From positions 1,426,001-1,490,000 of the forward strand of contig CP052876.1 of the NCBI GenBank assembly GCA_020881835.1: DNA of 64,000 nt. The letters are read 5' to 3'. A program made the translations under genes and the position numbers. The stretch is from Kineosporiaceae bacterium SCSIO 59966 (GTDB lineage: Bacteria; Actinomycetota; Actinomycetes; Actinomycetales; SCSIO-59966). The notes beneath the pieces were generated by a model that saw only the letters and a program-made list of their open reading frames with translations, had not been told where the DNA came from and did not search any database. Positions 60,126 through 64,000 of the stretch are shown here, one piece after another (the stretch's first letter is position 1; the number at the start of each line of letters is the position of its first letter).

Positions 60126-61060
60126 CGCAGGCCCCGGCCGGTCAGCTCGAGGAAGACGTCCTCGAGGGTCCGCCGGCCGAGGGTGAGCCGATCGGGCAGC
60201 ACCCCCTGCGCGGCGCACCACGACGTCACCGTGGCCACCACCTGCGGGTCGACGTGGCCGGCGACGAGGTACCGCCCGGGCGCCGGCTCCTCGGCCGTGG
60301 TGCCCGCGGGCAGCGCTCGGGTCAGGCCCGCGAGCGGGAGCGCCGGCGGCGCCTCGAACCGGATCGTCGTCGCCGCCGTGCGGGACCCGGTGAGGTCGGC
60401 GGGTGTCCCGGCGGCGACGACCCGGCCGTGGTCCACGACGACGACGGTGTCGGCGAGCCGTTCCGCCTCCTCCATGTCATGGGTGGTCAGCACCACGGCG
60501 ACGCCGTCGGCGACCAGCCCGCGGACGACGTCGTGCACCGCCAGGCGGGCCTGCGGGTCCAGGCCGGCCCCGGGCTCGTCGAGGAAGACGAGCTCGGGGC
60601 GGCCGACGAGGGCGGCGGCCAGGGCCAGGCGCTGGCGCTGGCCCCCGGACAGCCGGCGGACCGGGGTCCGGGCGAAGGCGTCGATGCCGAGCCGCTCGGC
60701 CAGCGGCTCCACCGGCGCCGCCGACGCGTGCAGCCGGGCCAGGTGGTGCAGCAGGGCCAGCGGCCGGGCCGCGGTCGGCAGGCCACCGTCCTGGAGCATC
60801 ACGCCGACCCGCGAGCGCAGCTGCGCGCCGCCACGGCGGGGGTCCTGACCGAGGACCCGCACGCTCCCGGCGTCCGGTGTGCGCAGTCCCTCGCAGCACT
60901 CCACGGTGGTGGTCTTGCCGGCCCCGTTGGGCCCCAGCACGGCCGTGACCGCGCCGAAGGAGGCGTCCAGGTCGAGTCCGTCGACGGCGACGGTGCGCCC
61001 GTAGCGCTTGACCAGCCCGCGGATCTCCAGCGCCGGCGGTCCGGCAGGGGGCAGGGGCAC
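60122..61060 (-). CDS. ABC transporter ATP-binding protein (DrrA-like)
   Basis: 312 aa. Walker A VLGPNGAGKTTTVE, Q-loop VMLQDGGLP, signature RLSGGQRQRLALAAAL, Walker B LVFLDEPGAGLD, H-loop LTTHDMEEAERLAD, then the C-terminal domain ending RTLEDVFLELTGRGLR, typical of drug or lipid exporters. Divergent from sufR with a 51-bp gap. Confidence 0.93.
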   Translation of the reverse strand: MPLPPAGPPALEIRGLVKRYGRTVAVDGLDLDASFGAVTAVLGPNGAGKTTTVECCEGLRTPDAGSVRVLGQDPRRGGAQLRSRVGVMLQDGGLPTAARPLALLHHLARLHASAAPVEPLAERLGIDAFARTPVRRLSGGQRQRLALAAALVGRPELVFLDEPGAGLDPQARLAVHDVVRGLVADGVAVVLTTHDMEEAERLADTVVVVDHGRVVAAGTPADLTGSRTAATTIRFEAPPALPLAGLTRALPAGTTAEEPAPGRYLVAGHVDPQVVATVTSWCAAQGVLPDRLTLGRRTLEDVFLELTGRGLR

Positions 61061-61111
61061 CCGGCGAGTCTAGTTTTGCCTCGCGGGGACTATTTACGGC
61101 ATCATCGTGTT

Positions 61112-61831
61112 GTGCAATACGTGACCTCGTCAGCCCGCGAGAGCGACGCCCGGACCCGTGACCGGGTGGCCCGCGCGGTGCTCGAGCACGGGCCCGTCAC
61201 GGCCAGCGAGCTCGCCGTCCGACTTGGGGTCACCGCCGCCGCCGTCCGCCGGCACCTCGAGCGGATGCTCGCCGACGGCCTCGTCGAGACCCACCAGGGG
61301 CCCTCCTACGGCCGCCGTGGGCGGGGCCGCCCGGCCCGCCGGTTCGTCCTCACCGACGCCGGGCACGCCGCGATGACGACCGCGTACGACGACCTGGCCA
61401 CCTCGGCGCTGCGGTTCCTCGCCGAGCACCAGGGCCGGCAGGCGGTCGAGGCGTTCGCCCGGGCCCGGGTCGCCGAGCTCGAGCAGCGCTACGCCCCTCG
61501 GGTGGCGGCCGCCGGGGACGACGTACCCTCGCGAGCGGACGCCCTCGCCGAGGCGTTGTCCGCCGACGGGTACGCCGCGAGCACCCGGCCGGTGGGCGCC
61601 GGACCCGGCGCCGGCGTCACCCAGCTCTGCCAGGGGCACTGCCCGGTGCAGCACGTGGCCGCGCAGTTCCCCGAGCTGTGCGAGGCCGAGACCGAGGCCT
61701 TCTCCCGCCTGCTGGGCGTGCACGTCCAGCGGCTGGCGACGCTCGCCCACGGTGAGCACGTCTGCACCACGCACGTCCCTGCCGTACCGGCACCCGCCGC
61801 CGCAGCAGAACCCCAGGGAAGGAACAGCTGA
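61112..61831 (+). CDS. sufR: SufR-type Fe-S regulator of the suf operon
   Basis: 239 aa from GTG 61112. N-terminal winged helix [20 protein letters not shown]. The C-terminal half carries the cysteine cluster [18 protein letters not shown], expected to hold an Fe-S cluster that tells the protein when suf expression is sufficient. It overlaps sufB by one base (TGATG). The open frame extends 286 codons upstream, antisense to the ABC ATPase; that part is rejected. Confidence 0.92.
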   Translation: MQYVTSSARESDARTRDRVARAVLEHGPVTASELAVRLGVTAAAVRRHLERMLADGLVETHQGPSYGRRGRGRPARRFVLTDAGHAAMTTAYDDLATSALRFLAEHQGRQAVEAFARARVAELEQRYAPRVAAAGDDVPSRADALAEALSADGYAASTRPVGAGPGAGVTQLCQGHCPVQHVAAQFPELCEAETEAFSRLLGVHVQRLATLAHGEHVCTTHVPAVPAPAAAAEPQGRNS

Positions 61832-64000
61832 TGACCACCTCCGACATCGAGGCCCGTAACCCCGAGCTCAAGGGGCTGGGCACCTACGAGTACGGCTGGG
61901 CCGACCCCGACGCGGCCGGCGCCTCCGCCCGGCGGGGGCTGTCCGCCGAGGTCGTCGAGGACATCTCCGGGCGCAAGAACGAGCCGGAGTGGATGCTGCG
62001 CACCCGGCTGAAGGCTCTGCGCCTGTTCGACAAGAAGCCGATGCCGACGTGGGGCAGCGACCTCACCGGCATCGACTTCGACAACATCAAGTACTTCGTG
62101 AAGTCCACCGAGAAGCAGGCCACCTCCTGGGAGGAGCTGCCGGAGGACATCCGGAACACCTACGACCGGCTCGGCATCCCGGAGGCCGAGAAGCAGCGGC
62201 TCGTCGCCGGCGTCGCCGCGCAGTACGAGTGCCTGGACGGGGAGAGCCTCGTCTGGACGGCGAACCGCGGCCAGGTCCGGATCAAGGAGATCGAGCCCGG
62301 GGACCGGGTCTTCGCCTACGACGAGCAGGCCGAGGGCTTCGTCGTAGCTCCGGTGCGCGCTGCGGCCCAGACGGACACCAGGCAGGTGTACGAGGTGCGC
62401 GTCGGCGGACGGTCGATCAAGGCCACCGACAACCACCCCTTCCTCGCCCTGAGGGACGAGCGCAGGGAGGGGCGGCAGCGTGCCCGCTACCACCGCCGCT
62501 GGGTGACCCTCGGTGAGCTGCGTCCCGGGGACCTCGTGGCCGTGCCGCGCTCCCTACCGGACTTCGGCTCGCCGTACGCGTTGCCGCCCGCCCACGGCAT
62601 GACCGCTCCTGGGCAGACCACCGTCGACCTCATGTGGCTGCTCGGCTTCCTCGTCGGCGACGGCACCCTGCAGAGCTCCGGCCGGACCCACCGGGTGCAG
62701 TTCGCCGTGCACGAGGACGACGCTGCGGTGCGGGCCGAGATCGCCCGCGTCGTCGCGGACCTGTTCGGTCTGCGCGCCGTGGAGGCCGACCCGTACCGGC
62801 TCGTCGTCAACTCCCGGGCCCTGGTCGACTGGCTGTGGGCCCTCGGGATCTCCGGTGGCTCCCACACCAAGTCGGTGCCCGAGTGGGTGTTCGGACTGCC
62901 TCGTGACCAGCGGCTCGCCTTCCTCGGCGGCTGGGTGGACGCGGACGGCTACGTCCGTCCCGGCGACGACGGCGGCGTGGTGCTGACGTCCGTCAGCGCT
63001 CCGCTGATCGAGCAGGCAAAGGCGCTCGCGGAGCTGAGCGGCCTGCGTGCCGGTGGACCGTGGGGCTTCACCCAGCCTCACCGGCACGACCCCAGTCGTC
63101 TCGGCGGGGCGTTCCGCCTCGGCATCACCGGCGGCTTCGAGGCGCTCGGCTGCCGCAACCCGAAGCGGCTCGAGCGGTTCGGCCGCCGCCGTTACGGCCA
63201 GTCGGCCACCTCGGCCCGCGGGACCTCCTTCCGGTCCCACGTGACCGAGCACCTGGGCTTCGCGAGGGTCGACTCCATCACGCCGGTGGACGTGGCGCCG
63301 GTCTACGACATCGAGGTGGATGGCCCGCACAACTTCATCGCCGAGGGCCTCGTCGTGCACAACTCGGAGGTGGTGTACCACCAGATCCGCGAGGACCTGG
63401 AGGCCAAGGGCGTCATCTTCGTCGACACCGACACCGGCCTGAAGGAGCACGAGGACCTCTTCAAGGAGTACTTCGGCTCGGTCATCCCGCCCGGTGACAA
63501 CAAGTTCGCGGCGCTCAACACCGCGGTGTGGTCCGGCGGGTCGTTCATCTACGTGCCGCCGGGGGTCCACGTCGACATCCCGCTGCAGGCCTACTTCCGG
63601 ATCAACACCGAGAACATGGGCCAGTTCGAGCGGACGCTGATCATCGCCGACGAGGGCTCGTACGTGCACTACGTCGAGGGCTGCACCGCGCCGATCTACA
63701 AGACCGACTCGCTGCACTCCGCGGTCGTCGAGATCGTCGTGAAGAAGAACGCCCGGGTGCGGTACACGACGATCCAGAACTGGTCGAACAACGTGTACAA
63801 CCTCGTCACGAAGCGGGCCACCGCCGCCGAGGGCGCCACGATGGAGTGGGTCGACGGCAACATCGGCTCCAAGGTGACGATGAAGTACCCGGCGGTCTTC
63901 CTGCTCGGCGAGCACGCCAAGGGGGAGACGCTGTCCATCGCCTTCGCCGGTGAGGGCCAGCACCAGGACGCCGGCGCCAAGATGGTCCACGCCGCGCCGC
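61831..64000 (+). CDS. sufB: Fe-S scaffold protein SufB with intein, 3' end outside window
   Basis: 723 codons visible from ATG 61831. N-extein residues 1-133 (for example [33 protein letters not shown]) end in AAQYE. The intein follows, and the C-extein resumes at residue 512 with [19 protein letters not shown], then [20 protein letters not shown] and the cysteine region [11 protein letters not shown]. Without the intein it aligns continuously with SufB of the SufBCD complex for Fe-S assembly. SufD, SufC and SufS presumably lie beyond the window. Self-splicing is required for function. Confidence 0.95.
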   Translation, partial: MTTSDIEARNPELKGLGTYEYGWADPDAAGASARRGLSAEVVEDISGRKNEPEWMLRTRLKALRLFDKKPMPTWGSDLTGIDFDNIKYFVKSTEKQATSWEELPEDIRNTYDRLGIPEAEKQRLVAGVAAQYECLDGESLVWTANRGQVRIKEIEPGDRVFAYDEQAEGFVVAPVRAAAQTDTRQVYEVRVGGRSIKATDNHPFLALRDERREGRQRARYHRRWVTLGELRPGDLVAVPRSLPDFGSPYALPPAHGMTAPGQTTVDLMWLLGFLVGDGTLQSSGRTHRVQFAVHEDDAAVRAEIARVVADLFGLRAVEADPYRLVVNSRALVDWLWALGISGGSHTKSVPEWVFGLPRDQRLAFLGGWVDADGYVRPGDDGGVVLTSVSAPLIEQAKALAELSGLRAGGPWGFTQPHRHDPSRLGGAFRLGITGGFEALGCRNPKRLERFGRRRYGQSATSARGTSFRSHVTEHLGFARVDSITPVDVAPVYDIEVDGPHNFIAEGLVVHNSEVVYHQIREDLEAKGVIFVDTDTGLKEHEDLFKEYFGSVIPPGDNKFAALNTAVWSGGSFIYVPPGVHVDIPLQAYFRINTENMGQFERTLIIADEGSYVHYVEGCTAPIYKTDSLHSAVVEIVVKKNARVRYTTIQNWSNNVYNLVTKRATAAEGATMEWVDGNIGSKVTMKYPAVFLLGEHAKGETLSIAFAGEGQHQDAGAKMVHAAP
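62230..63363 (+). other. SufB intein with LAGLIDADG homing endonuclease domain
   Basis: 378 residues from Cys ([15 protein letters not shown], block A) to Asn (GLVVHN), followed by Ser as the +1 residue. Block B reads [11 protein letters not shown] (TxNHPF) and block [18 protein letters not shown]. Two LAGLIDADG helices are visible: [11 protein letters not shown] and [12 protein letters not shown], each with its acidic residue. The insertion point AAQYE/SEVVYH is the same as in mycobacterial SufB (Pps1) inteins. All splicing residues appear intact. Confidence 0.93.

Noticed and set aside
60254-61111. 286-codon extension upstream of sufR in the same frame
   Set aside because: It is antisense to the ABC ATPase and has no domain similarity; the GTG at 61112 gives a normal SufR.

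Overview
The window is very GC-rich DNA with dense, often overlapping genes (many ATGA, GTGA or TGATG junctions), frequent GTG starts and actinobacterial gene families: a CsoR with the Cys36-His61-Cys65 triad, class E sortase, a SufB intein, and an actinobacterial tkt-tal-pgi-zwf cluster. This points to a high-GC actinomycete, plausibly Geodermatophilaceae-like; the family-level placement is inference. No tRNA, rRNA or CRISPR was seen.

Layout. (1) 1-8,417 is core chromosome: tkt-tal-pgi-zwf (pentose phosphate and glycolysis, minus strand, zwf cut by the window edge), then ctaB and ctaA for heme A. (2) 8,541-58,578 holds one broken chromosomal gene, an integral-membrane, probably ABC-transporter, protein. 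Its last codons lie at 8,541-8,604 and the rest at 57,132-58,578. Between them sits a 48,527-bp element: two directly repeated, near-identical IS1380-type insertion sequences (8,605-10,321 and 55,413-57,131) around about 45.1 kb of cargo, with a 5-bp target duplication TCAGA outside. (3) 57,137-64,000 is core chromosome again: two ABC ATPase/permease pairs, sufR, and sufB with an intein (sufB runs off the window).

Cargo. Most of the 45 kb concerns the cell envelope and copper. Copper genes are a Tat multicopper oxidase, an HMA chaperone with CsoR, CopA with degenerate metal-binding domains, two cupredoxins and a DUF305 lipoprotein. Thiol and cytochrome c genes are a TlpA-type thioredoxin, ResB, ResC/CcsB, CcdA, an NhaA-DsbA fusion and a cytochrome b operon. 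Lipoprotein and wall genes are Lgt, an Lgt-like protein, an Lnt-rhodanese fusion, a sortase, an M23 peptidase and two Tat lipoproteins with M15-like motifs. The region also has a BlaI/M56 regulator pair, a NiCoT nickel/cobalt permease, a beta-phosphoglucomutase/GH65 fusion, a UbiB-type kinase, a Mo-cofactor oxidoreductase, methyltransferases and hydrolases.

Regulation. Three recurrent DNA motifs tie the cargo together. CsoR-type palindromes precede the HMA/csoR pair and copA. A TACTA-N7-TAGTA-like element lies upstream of seven cargo units, including blaI itself, and is a candidate BlaI operator. A CTTCANNNAACCTT element with 11-bp periodicity lies 76-120 bp upstream of five cargo genes and looks like an OmpR-family response-regulator box. 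The reading offered is a mobile, self-regulated island for extracytoplasmic copper, thiol and cytochrome c handling that landed in a chromosomal gene between ctaA and the suf locus.
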